Part shown: positions 16,292 to 23,595 of the stretch, one piece after another
Layout: every line of letters begins with the position of its first letter
Position numbering within the stretch: the stretch's first letter is position 1
From: Deltaproteobacteria bacterium
Lineage (GTDB): Bacteria; Desulfobacterota; Desulfobulbia; Desulfobulbales; VMSU01
DNA length: 32,998 bases
Direction: 5' to 3'
Assembly (NCBI GenBank): GCA_024275235.1
Contig: JAJRZN010000035.1
Location: 1 to 32,998, forward strand
Notes under the pieces: model-generated
Databases searched by the model: none
Told to the model about the DNA's origin: nothing
The model's input: the letters and a program-made list of their open reading frames with translations, nothing else
Made by a program: the position numbers and the translations under genes

Positions 16292-17314
16292 ATGGCAAAA
16301 GTAATTCTGTCCTTAGACGGCGGCGGCATCCGCGGTGCCGCTACCACTCAATTCCTGGCCAAAATCGAAGAACAATTACAGACAAAACATAACAAATCCA
16401 TTCGAGACTGCGTTGATTTTTACGCCGGTACAAGTACCGGCAGCATTATCGCTCTTTGCCTTGCCACCACTGACATGAGCATGGATAAAATTAACGAGCT
16501 GTATAATTACCAGAATGCCCGGAAAATTTTCTCCGAGCATAAAGGTTTGCTGGCATTTGACGGCATAAACGTCCCTAAATTCGAGGCCAGAGGTAAGACC
16601 GAGATTCTTAAAAAGAATCTCGGTAAAGCCAGAATCAAAGACGTTCCAGCCAACAAGCACGTTCTCGCCGTTACCTACGCAATTGAAAAGCGCAGACCGG
16701 TGGTCATCAAATCCACCAAAAAGGATTATCTTAATCTCTTTTCATACCAGGCGGCCGATGCTTCAAGCGCGGCCCCCACCTATTTCCCCACTAAAGAGAT
16801 ACAGCTTTCCCCCGGGCAGGATGAATCATGGCTGGTTGACGGCGGGGTCATTGCCAACAACCCCACCATGTGCGCCATAACTGAGGCCAAGCGGGTCTGG
16901 CGAGATGTACCGTTAAGTGAAATGCGCGTACTTTCCATAGGAACGGGCTTTATGACCAGAAAAATAAATGGCCCGGAATCACAGAGATGGGGAGGCATAC
17001 AGTGGATGACAGAGGGGCACATCATGGAAGTACTCTCCGATGAGCGTATCGTGGCCTATCAGGCCATGACTATCATTGATTCCGGCAATTATATCAGGGT
17101 CAATGCCAAACTCAAAGAACAGGCCGGACTGCCACAGCCCCCTGATGATGCCATGGATGACGTAAGTAAGGCCAACATCAAGCGCCTCAAAAGGCTGGGC
17201 AATTTCTGGTTCGAGAAATATGGTGAAGCCGCAGTCCAGCTACTCTTAGACACCTACGAAGGCCCCTCCTTAGACCGTATTGACTGGCAGTCCGGCAAAC
17301 CGATAACCAACTGA
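16292..17314 (+). CDS. Patatin-like phospholipase
   Basis: 340 residues. Patatin-fold acyl hydrolases cleave acyl chains from phospholipids. All key parts are present: the oxyanion loop DGGGIRG (9-15), the nucleophile elbow GTSTG with Ser48, and the catalytic Asp183 in VDGGVIANNPT. After the catalytic domain comes a C-terminal helical region (about 215-330), with no transmembrane segment or signal peptide, so it is predicted cytosolic. The upstream gene codes for a RHH-like protein. The sequence resembles plant-patatin-like and CBASS CapV-like enzymes, but no cyclic-nucleotide synthase gene is in the window. Ribosome binding site AAAAGGGG. It ends in its own terminator. Confidence 0.9.
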   Translation: MAKVILSLDGGGIRGAATTQFLAKIEEQLQTKHNKSIRDCVDFYAGTSTGSIIALCLATTDMSMDKINELYNYQNARKIFSEHKGLLAFDGINVPKFEARGKTEILKKNLGKARIKDVPANKHVLAVTYAIEKRRPVVIKSTKKDYLNLFSYQAADASSAAPTYFPTKEIQLSPGQDESWLVDGGVIANNPTMCAITEAKRVWRDVPLSEMRVLSIGTGFMTRKINGPESQRWGGIQWMTEGHIMEVLSDERIVAYQAMTIIDSGNYIRVNAKLKEQAGLPQPPDDAMDDVSKANIKRLKRLGNFWFEKYGEAAVQLLLDTYEGPSLDRIDWQSGKPITN

Positions 17315-17375
17315 CAGCCAACCGGTAATCACCCCAAACTTCAGCGCCATCAGCAGCGATGGCCCAGGCATCTAA

Positions 17376-17414
17376 ATGGCGGCACCAATAAATTTCTGGT
17401 GCCGTCATTTTTTT
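17376..17414 (+). terminator. Terminator after the patatin gene
   Basis: A 12-bp stem (ATGGCGGCACCA with TGGTGCCGTCAT, one G-U pair), a nine-base loop, followed by a run of seven T (17408-17414). It lies about 60 bases after the patatin stop. Confidence 0.85.
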
Positions 17415-17571
17415 ATGGCAAATTCTCCCAAAAACGAATAGTTGTTATTATCAAATAAGTTTCGGTTCTGCTTAGCGTTGAAGTCTTAACCGATCACGGG
17501 GGGGGATCCGCCGAAATTCAGCACCCCCTTAGAACTGTAAAACCAAAAGATAAAAAATAAGGAGGCGAAAG

Positions 17572-19233
17572 GTGAAAAACAGGCAGACAAGATTATTATC
17601 AAAGATTGAACTGGTGCTTTTACTCGTGACCGCCATGTTATGCCTCACACCGCGAGCCGGTGAGGCCCGGAATTACAACGGCCAGCCCCTCATCCGTTTT
17701 ACCAGCCCCTGGTTTACCGGTTCCGCGGACTGCGCCATATGCCATGACCTGCTGGTGGACGAGAAGGGCAGCAGCGTCTCCATTAAATCACATTGGCGCA
17801 GCACCATGATGGCCAATGCCGCCAACGATCCGCTCTGGATGACTAAGGTAATCTCCGAGATCCGCCGTAATCCGGCCCTCAAAAAGCTCATTGAAAAGAA
17901 ATGCGCCGCCTGCCATATGCCCATGGCCGAGTTAGAAGCCGAGAGAACCGAGGGGCCTATTGCCATAAAACCAGGCTTTGCCGACCCGGATAATAAACTG
18001 CATAAAGCGGCCATGGACGGGGTCTCCTGCAGTCTCTGCCATCAGATCAAGGCCGATAATTTAGGCCTACCGGCGAGCTTCAGCGGCCAATACGTCATTG
18101 ACAGAAAGAGTGCCAAACCCGAACGTAAAATATACGGCCCCCACCACAATCCTGCCCAGCAGATAATGCGTTCCAGCGTTGGTTATACCGTTGTCCAGGG
18201 CAAACAAATGACGGATTCCGGCCTCTGCGCCACCTGCCATACCCTTTATACCCCCTTTGTGGATGCTAAAGGTACAGTGGCTGGAACCTTCCCGGAGCAG
18301 ACGCCCTACCTTGAATGGCAGGCCAGTGTCTTCAGCCGGCAGGGAGACAAATCCACCTGCCAGGGCTGCCACATGCCCATGGCCCAGGGCCGGGTACAGG
18401 TAGCGGCCCCATCCGGCGCCCCGGCCAGAGCGAATTTTGCTCAGCATCATTTTGTGGGCGGTAATATCACCATGCTCCGTCTTATGCGCCAAAATATCCA
18501 GGCTCTCAAGCTCACCGCCTCCAGCGCTGATTTCAGCGCCACTATCAAGAGAACAATCAAACAGCTCCAGGATAAAACGGCCCAGGTTAAAATTATCAAA
18601 GTCAAGCGCGAGGGAACCATGTTGACCGCCGAGGTTGAGGTCAAAAACCTGGCAGGTCATAAATTCCCCACCGGCATTCCCGGCCGCCGGGCCTGGATTC
18701 ATTTCTCTGTGCGTGATAAGGCCGGGAATATACTCTTTGAATCCGGCCGGGCGCTTAAAGGTGACTTAATCGCCGGCAATGACAACGATGTGAATATAAA
18801 CACCTACGAGCCGCACTATGAGGTAATAACCAAACCGAAACAGGTGCAGATATATGAGACTATCATGGCCAACAGTGACGGCAAGGTGACCTATACCCTG
18901 TTACGGGCCGCAAGTTTTTTAAAGGATGACCGCCTGCTGCCACGGGGCTTTAACAAGGACAAGGTGACGGCTGACATCAAGGTCTACGGCCGGGCGGCGA
19001 CCGACAAAAACTTCACCGGCAAGGGAGATATAACCACCTATAAGGTGAGGCTGAAAACATCATCCCCAGGCCTTATCCAGGCGGAATTACTCTATAGTCC
19101 GGTTTCACCGGCCTTTGTCATGGATTTGGAAAAAGACGCGGCTGATCCCCAGGTGAAAAATTTTATTGAACGCTGGCAGGAGACTGACCGCTCACCGGTA
19201 CAGGTGGCAGTGGCAGAGCGTGAAATGCTTTAA
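17572..19233 (+). CDS. Pentaheme c-type cytochrome
   Basis: 553 residues from a GTG with AAGGAGG seven bases upstream. A signal peptide (about 1-32, hydrophobic core LVLLLVTAMLCL, end AGEA) directs it to the periplasm. Five CXXCH heme sites are visible: Cys54-His58, Cys111-His115, Cys153-His157, Cys219-His223 and Cys263-His267. The spacing and SGSADCAICH-like start resemble the cytochrome c554 family. The second half (about 300-540) lacks heme motifs and reads as a beta-rich domain (for example VKVKREGTMLTAEVEVKNLAGHKFPTG begins it). It has no quinol oxidase or reductase neighbour. Its redox partner and substrate are unknown. No GEMM-like riboswitch is seen in the 257-base upstream gap. Confidence 0.88.
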   Translation: MKNRQTRLLSKIELVLLLVTAMLCLTPRAGEARNYNGQPLIRFTSPWFTGSADCAICHDLLVDEKGSSVSIKSHWRSTMMANAANDPLWMTKVISEIRRNPALKKLIEKKCAACHMPMAELEAERTEGPIAIKPGFADPDNKLHKAAMDGVSCSLCHQIKADNLGLPASFSGQYVIDRKSAKPERKIYGPHHNPAQQIMRSSVGYTVVQGKQMTDSGLCATCHTLYTPFVDAKGTVAGTFPEQTPYLEWQASVFSRQGDKSTCQGCHMPMAQGRVQVAAPSGAPARANFAQHHFVGGNITMLRLMRQNIQALKLTASSADFSATIKRTIKQLQDKTAQVKIIKVKREGTMLTAEVEVKNLAGHKFPTGIPGRRAWIHFSVRDKAGNILFESGRALKGDLIAGNDNDVNINTYEPHYEVITKPKQVQIYETIMANSDGKVTYTLLRAASFLKDDRLLPRGFNKDKVTADIKVYGRAATDKNFTGKGDITTYKVRLKTSSPGLIQAELLYSPVSPAFVMDLEKDAADPQVKNFIERWQETDRSPVQVAVAEREML

Positions 19234-19313
19234 TTGAAGCCAGGCTGGAGTCATAGCAACGCCCACTTCGGGATGGGAAACAAGCACAGCAGGATGTTCA
19301 TGGAGCGCTTACT

Positions 19314-19961
19314 TTAAAAACGCAATAATTGCCAGCCGTATATCACGGTGATGATCAAGGTGTACAGCATGAGAGCGTAATACCATCGACCGGCAAATTT
19401 GGGGGTTTTAATCGAGGCCACATTTAAAGCGGCCAGCAGCATAAGCAGGATATAGAGAAAGACAGAAAAAGCCGTTTGGCTGATTAGTCCATTAAACAGA
19501 AACGCAAAGACCAGAATGATAACGTTATTGTCCAGCGCCAGCCCCATGTAGGTCGATTTTTCAACCAGGCCGAAGACATTAAAGTAGCTGAGGCGGAGCA
19601 CTCCGGTCGCCACAATAATAAAGGCTCCAGGTAAGAACCAGGGGCTGAAATGGCCGTAACTTAACAGGATAATTGCCGGGCAGATACTGAAGCTGACAAT
19701 GTCGATCAGGGAATCAAGCTGCCCTCCGACCTCCCGCTGTTTATCGTTTCGCCCTTTCAGGTGCCGGGCAATAATGCCATCACTCCAATCAAAGAACACC
19801 GCCCAGATCAAGCCGATCATCGCGGCCGGAAAGAGGCCCAGGATTGCATAATAAATAGCAAGAACCGTGCAGAGAAGCCCGGTCAGGGAACAGATGTTGG
19901 GCAGGTCTCCGGCAAAAGAGAGTATGGAAACAGGTGAGTTCGCTGAATTGGGCCTTGCCAT
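19314..19961 (-). CDS. CDP-alcohol phosphatidyltransferase (PssA-like)
   Basis: 215-residue integral membrane enzyme with about five to six hydrophobic segments. The catalytic signature is present: Asp58-xx-Asp61-Gly-xx-Ala-Arg66 and, after a spacer of 12 instead of the usual 8, Gly79-xxx-Asp83-xxx-Asp87 (GGQLDSLID). The LDSLxDxVSF stretch is the version seen in bacterial phosphatidylserine synthases. It transfers a phospho-headgroup or phosphatidyl unit from a CDP-linked donor. The start ATG overlaps the upstream aminotransferase stop by one base (TAATG), so the genes are coupled. The neighbouring cytidylyltransferase-like gene suggests that CDP-linked headgroups could be the donor, but phosphatidylserine synthesis is the simpler reading. 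Confidence 0.85.
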   Translation of the reverse strand: MARPNSANSPVSILSFAGDLPNICSLTGLLCTVLAIYYAILGLFPAAMIGLIWAVFFDWSDGIIARHLKGRNDKQREVGGQLDSLIDIVSFSICPAIILLSYGHFSPWFLPGAFIIVATGVLRLSYFNVFGLVEKSTYMGLALDNNVIILVFAFLFNGLISQTAFSVFLYILLMLLAALNVASIKTPKFAGRWYYALMLYTLIITVIYGWQLLRF

Positions 19962-21064
19962 TATTTTCCTTCCCGGCCAATAATGCCGTCCAGGGCCTCG
20001 ACCAATCGCTTGTTTTCTGCCTCGGTACGGCTGGCTATACGGAGATAACGGTCAGATTCCGGCATGGTCTTGCCCTGGCAGTGTTTAATATAGATATTGT
20101 GCTGAATAAACAGTGAACGGGTAACCTGCGGGCCGGATGCCGCGTGGTGAGGCAGGCGGCAGAAAATATAATTAGCCTCAGGCCGGTAGACGGTCATTCC
20201 TGGAATCGTCTGGAGTTGTTCATAAAAATAATCACGATCCGCCTTGACCTTATTACAGCTCGCACTAAACTCCTGGCGATACTGCGGAGCAAGACGCAGA
20301 AATTCTTCCGCGAAACCATTAATATTCCAAATATGGAGTCCTTGTCGAACCTTTGCCGCAAAATCAGCGTTCGCGGTAAGCATATAACCGATTCGAATAC
20401 CGCAGATACCATAGGCCTTGCTCATGCTTTTGAAAATTACCAAATTCGGATATCTGTCAAGCTCTGTTGCCAGGGTCTCCTGATCGCGGTTTCGCGCAAA
20501 ATCAATGAAAGATTCATCAACAATGAGCATACAGTCGTGGTCTGCCAGCCTCTTCAGCAGGCGGATAAGTTCAACCTTCGGGACAAGCAGTGAGGTGGGA
20601 TTATTCGGAGAGACCACCACGGCCAAACCGGCCTGACAGCGGATGGCCTCGTCTGCGAATTTGTCCACATCCAACTGAAATGAAGGGGCTTCAAGGGCAA
20701 ACTCAACTACACTGCCGGCGGGGGCGGCATTGACGTATTCATTGAATGACGGAACCGGGACAATCAATTTGCGGCCCATGCCGGAGATAATCTTGATAAG
20801 CTCTGCCGCCCCATTGCCAACGACAAGACGTTCCGGCGGCTGATTGATCAAATCGCCCACCAGACCTGCCAGATCCTGCTGGGCAACAGGGTAGTTTAAC
20901 ACCAACTGATGAATTTTCCTAATAAGATGGTTGAAAAACTCCTCCGGCGGGAAATAGAGGTTATAGAGGTAATTATGATCAATGAAATCATGACGCCAAT
21001 AACCGCCATGCTGGTTGGAAACAAAATCGTAGCGCTCTTGAATGGTAGAGTATTGATTGGTCAT
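19961..21064 (-). CDS. PLP-dependent enzyme, HisC/CobD-like
   Basis: 367-residue class I/II fold-type I PLP enzyme. VVSPNNPTS (149-157), the DESFIDF motif (183-189) and the PLP lysine Lys216 in FKSMSKAYGI with GIRIGY behind it are present, so it should bind PLP. HisC, CobD (threonine-phosphate decarboxylase) and serine-phosphate decarboxylase enzymes share this outline. hisC is present elsewhere in the window (1119-2222), and the two differ strongly, so this one is unlikely to be the histidine enzyme. It is between a nucleotidyltransferase and a CDP-alcohol phosphatidyltransferase and may make the amino-alcohol phosphate that is then CDP-activated. That role is inference; a true transaminase is the alternative. 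Confidence 0.82.
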   Translation of the reverse strand: MTNQYSTIQERYDFVSNQHGGYWRHDFIDHNYLYNLYFPPEEFFNHLIRKIHQLVLNYPVAQQDLAGLVGDLINQPPERLVVGNGAAELIKIISGMGRKLIVPVPSFNEYVNAAPAGSVVEFALEAPSFQLDVDKFADEAIRCQAGLAVVVSPNNPTSLLVPKVELIRLLKRLADHDCMLIVDESFIDFARNRDQETLATELDRYPNLVIFKSMSKAYGICGIRIGYMLTANADFAAKVRQGLHIWNINGFAEEFLRLAPQYRQEFSASCNKVKADRDYFYEQLQTIPGMTVYRPEANYIFCRLPHHAASGPQVTRSLFIQHNIYIKHCQGKTMPESDRYLRIASRTEAENKRLVEALDGIIGREGK

Positions 21065-21145
21065 TTTTTTGATAACTAAATAGAGGATGATTCTAAGAGT
21101 AAAACCGGCATCATGGAAGCGGGCTCCCTGCTCCCGGGGTAAGGG

Positions 21146-22015
21146 TCAGGCCCACCTTTGGTTCGAGTAATGGCTGGTAACCGCTTGACGGTGTGGAGAA
21201 AGTCCAAGACGACCCGGCTGCGTGCCCTCGTGGACAACATGTACAGCCGGCAGGTGATGAAGGCTGCACATGAGGGCCGCGGCGTGCAGATCTGCAATAG
21301 TATCAATCTCATACCAACGATCGGCATCAAAGAGAACCGGCGTAAAAGAGAGACAACCCTCTGCGACCATATCCGCAAAAACCGTCTCATAATAACCATT
21401 TACCATATTATTTGAAATACGGCGGTCTAATCTTTTACAAACTAATTCCCAGGTTTGTAAGGAGAGGCTGTAAATATTGACAGTTTTATACTGTCTCTCA
21501 TCCGTTTTCTGGATGTCCTTATGAAATGCTTTAATCTTCTGGTGAGTGTTAATGGTTACCGTAGTGCCGTTCATCCAGGGCTGCAATGTGGAGACTGCGA
21601 TTCGATCTGGATGGAGCATATCCTTGAGCATTTCGGGCTTGAAAACCAGATCACTCTCAATCAGCAGAAAGGGTTCATCTATTTCCTGTCTTGCCAGCCA
21701 TAGCGAATAAATATTGTTGGTTGTTTTATATACCGGGCTGATAATATAAGTTATTTCCATACCCCCAGCCCGAGTTCCAAGAAAATCACGGATAGAGTCC
21801 GCCTGATGGCCGACAACTATAACCAGACGTTTAAAGTTATGTAAACGCAAGCTATCAACCAACCTCTCAAGAATAGATATTTTATCGACGAGAACACGGC
21901 ATTTGGCTGTTCTGTCGGTCAGCGGCGCCAAACGGCTGCCTGTACCCGCGGCCAGTAACAGGGCCGTTCGTACTTGTTCTTCCTCTAATCCTGGATGGGC
22001 CGGTAGATTCTTCAT
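21146..22015 (-). CDS. Nucleotidyltransferase, LicC/PntC-like (putative cytidylyltransferase)
   Basis: 289 residues. The N-terminus has the sugar/choline-nucleotidyltransferase signature LLLAAGTGSRLAPLT (19-33), with Lys38 of TAKC in place of the usual PK. NNIYSLWLA (100-108), ESDLVF (120-125, metal-binding Asp122), YKTVNIYSLS and NGYYETVF, and finally WYEIDTIADLHAA (234-246) are the marks of LicC/PntC-type CTP:phospho-alcohol or phosphonate cytidylyltransferases. An AAAGGACG ribosome binding site supports the start. The family normally ends soon after EIDTxxDL; here about 40 further residues follow in more GC-rich DNA and the stop lies in a TGGGCCTGACCC motif. The tail may come from an inserted element. 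Nucleotide specificity is not proven. Confidence 0.82.
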   Translation of the reverse strand: MKNLPAHPGLEEEQVRTALLLAAGTGSRLAPLTDRTAKCRVLVDKISILERLVDSLRLHNFKRLVIVVGHQADSIRDFLGTRAGGMEITYIISPVYKTTNNIYSLWLARQEIDEPFLLIESDLVFKPEMLKDMLHPDRIAVSTLQPWMNGTTVTINTHQKIKAFHKDIQKTDERQYKTVNIYSLSLQTWELVCKRLDRRISNNMVNGYYETVFADMVAEGCLSFTPVLFDADRWYEIDTIADLHAAALMCSLHHLPAVHVVHEGTQPGRLGLSPHRQAVTSHYSNQRWA

Positions 22016-22244
22016 ATTCTACGTCCTTTGTATTTGTCTGATTGTAGCTGTTCAGCTGCACCTCATCTCGGAGCCTGGCCTTCCTGAACAGTTACGCTTA
22101 CGGGTTGAGGGCAATTTGCAGCCCTCGCGGAATAGCTGTTATCAAATAACGGTGATGGCGTTGTGCAAAGTCCGATCTTCTGCGTCATGGCGTTTCGACA
22201 GGCCTCGCTGTCTACGCTCAGCCGCTTAACCATCTTGTAGAGAG

Positions 22245-22273
22245 TGACGGACTTTTGTTGAGTTCATCAATGA
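22245..22273. repeat. Diverged copy of the GGACTT hairpin repeat
   Basis: A 29-base stretch (TGACGGACTTTTGTTG then AGTTCATCAATGA) that matches 31748-31776 at 22 of 29 positions. The two arms can still pair with G-U wobbles. The pair marks a dispersed hairpin repeat. Confidence 0.55.
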
Positions 22274-22512
22274 TAGAAAGACTACACCCGTAAAAACCAC
22301 AGGGGGTGCAAATGAACATGGAGTAGTTATTTTCCGGCCAGCTGTCTCAAATAAACAACTGAGGAGGGGAATAAACAGTAAGTGGGGAAATCTCGACGAG
22401 AAAAAAAAGGGGATTACCGTAGAGGATTAGGTACTATACAGAAATAGTACAATTAAGTCAAGGTACTGTTGATTTTTGTTGTATTTACCAGTAGTTGTTT
22501 CGGCCGTTCCTA

Positions 22513-22541
22513 TCAGGCAAGACCGACACCCTCTTGCCTGA
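22513..22541. repeat. Perfect 10-bp hairpin downstream of mltB
   Basis: TCAGGCAAGA, a nine-base loop, then TCTTGCCTGA, 16 bases after the mltB stop. It lacks a T run in the minus direction, so it is not a classic terminator; it may protect the 3' end of the mRNA or be a small repeat. Confidence 0.6.
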
Positions 22542-22557
22542 CCCCCCATCAACCAAC

Positions 22558-23595
22558 TTATTCAGGGGCAATCAGACGCTGAGCTAATTCACTCACTGCC
22601 ATGGCGTAGCGGTTGGAATTATTCCACTTGGTAATGGCCTGAAAATTGGGGTAGCCGGCCAGGTAACGCATACCGTTGTCCGGCAGTTCCAGGCCGACAA
22701 TGGTTAACAGACCGTTATGGGGTGAAGGTGGGATATCCACCTGCTGGAGTTTTTGCACCTGCTGGCGGGACACCAGGCCCTTACGACCCTTTTTATAAGC
22801 CGCTATGAGGGCCGGGGCCTTTAATTCATGCCCTATATCGGCATAGACCGGGCCCTTTAAAGTCCAGTGGAAATGGTGCAGGTAATTGGCGATACTGGCC
22901 AGAACATCGGGTACTGAATTCCAGACATCACGACGACCGTCATGATCAAAATCAACGGCGTATTCCCGAAAACTTGAGGGAATAAACTGGGTCTGGCCAA
23001 AGGCCGCCCCGTAGGAGCCGTTGATGGACAGGGGATTCACCTTGTCTTCCCGACAGAGCAGGAGATAACTTATCAACTGTTGGCGATAAAAGGCCCGGCG
23101 GCGGGGGTAGGCGTCAAACATGGTATTTAAGGTCTGAAAGATCTTGAACCTGCCCTGATGACGGCCATAGCGGGATTCCATTCCCCAGACGGCCACCACA
23201 ATCTGCCGGTCAACCCCGATCTTCTTCTCGATCCGATTCAACAGGGTCCGGTGAAGAATTAACATCCGGCGCCCTTCGTCAATCATCCGCTGATTAACAA
23301 AAATGGGATAGTATTTATAATAGGGCAGGGCCTCATACTGCTTATCCATTAACTCCAGCACCCGGCGGCTGATCGTAACCCCGTAAAAGAGACGCAGCAG
23401 CTGGCGGTGAGTAAATTTATATTTAGTAACCAGCTCCTCAAAAAGAGCCGTGTAACGGGGGCTGGCCAGATTAATAGCCTGTCCGTCTTTTACCATGTCG
23501 GCGGCCTTTAAACCAGCGGCCGCGGCCCCCTTGAAACTGCCCGGCCCCAGAATGAGGCAGAGCGCCATGACAACCCCGGTTAATTTCATTTTCAT
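22558..23595 (-). CDS. mltB: Lytic murein transglycosylase B family protein
   Basis: 345 residues with a signal peptide (about 1-26, ending GAAAA). It has no clear lipobox, so it is likely a soluble periplasmic MltB-type enzyme. It cleaves peptidoglycan glycan strands. The catalytic Glu140 sits in VWGMESRYGRHQG, followed by YLLLCREDKVNP, SYGAAFGQTQFIPSSF and AVDFDHDGRRDVW, all typical of the SLT_2 domain. The C-terminal peptidoglycan-binding domain of some homologues is missing. The start overlaps the DHH gene's stop by four bases, so it is in an operon with lptD and the DHH gene, an envelope-related group. Confidence 0.93.
   Translation of the reverse strand: MKMKLTGVVMALCLILGPGSFKGAAAAGLKAADMVKDGQAINLASPRYTALFEELVTKYKFTHRQLLRLFYGVTISRRVLELMDKQYEALPYYKYYPIFVNQRMIDEGRRMLILHRTLLNRIEKKIGVDRQIVVAVWGMESRYGRHQGRFKIFQTLNTMFDAYPRRRAFYRQQLISYLLLCREDKVNPLSINGSYGAAFGQTQFIPSSFREYAVDFDHDGRRDVWNSVPDVLASIANYLHHFHWTLKGPVYADIGHELKAPALIAAYKKGRKGLVSRQQVQKLQQVDIPPSPHNGLLTIVGLELPDNGMRYLAGYPNFQAITKWNNSNRYAMAVSELAQRLIAPE

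Larger units (their letters stand above)
22016..22557. other. 542-base gap with several inverted repeats
   Basis: No convincing gene lies here. It holds an 8-bp inverted repeat CTGTTCAG/CTGAACAG (22048-22055 and 22084-22091), a 6-bp hairpin GAGGGC/GCCCTC (22107-22112 and 22121-22126), a degenerate copy of the hairpin found after the RNase gene (22245-22273) and a 10-bp hairpin beside mltB (22513-22541). CAAAGTCCG (22173 region) and, inverted, CGGACTTTTG (22248 region) form a further loose pair. The left part must also hold the promoter of the nucleotidyltransferase cassette. It looks like decayed small mobile DNA. Confidence 0.5.

Noticed and set aside
16292-17314. CBASS defence system with a CapV-type effector
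   Set aside because: Only the patatin-like lipase is present; no CD-NTase cyclase or ancillary genes lie in the neighbourhood.
17315-17571. Possible c-di-GMP (GEMM) riboswitch upstream of the cytochrome gene
   Set aside because: Expected because such riboswitches precede cytochrome genes in related bacteria, but the conserved GGGACGCAAAGC-type core is not there; only a terminator and a G-run are seen.
21158-21172. tRNA-like T-arm motif GGTTCGAGT
   Set aside because: No acceptor, D or anticodon arm can be built around it.
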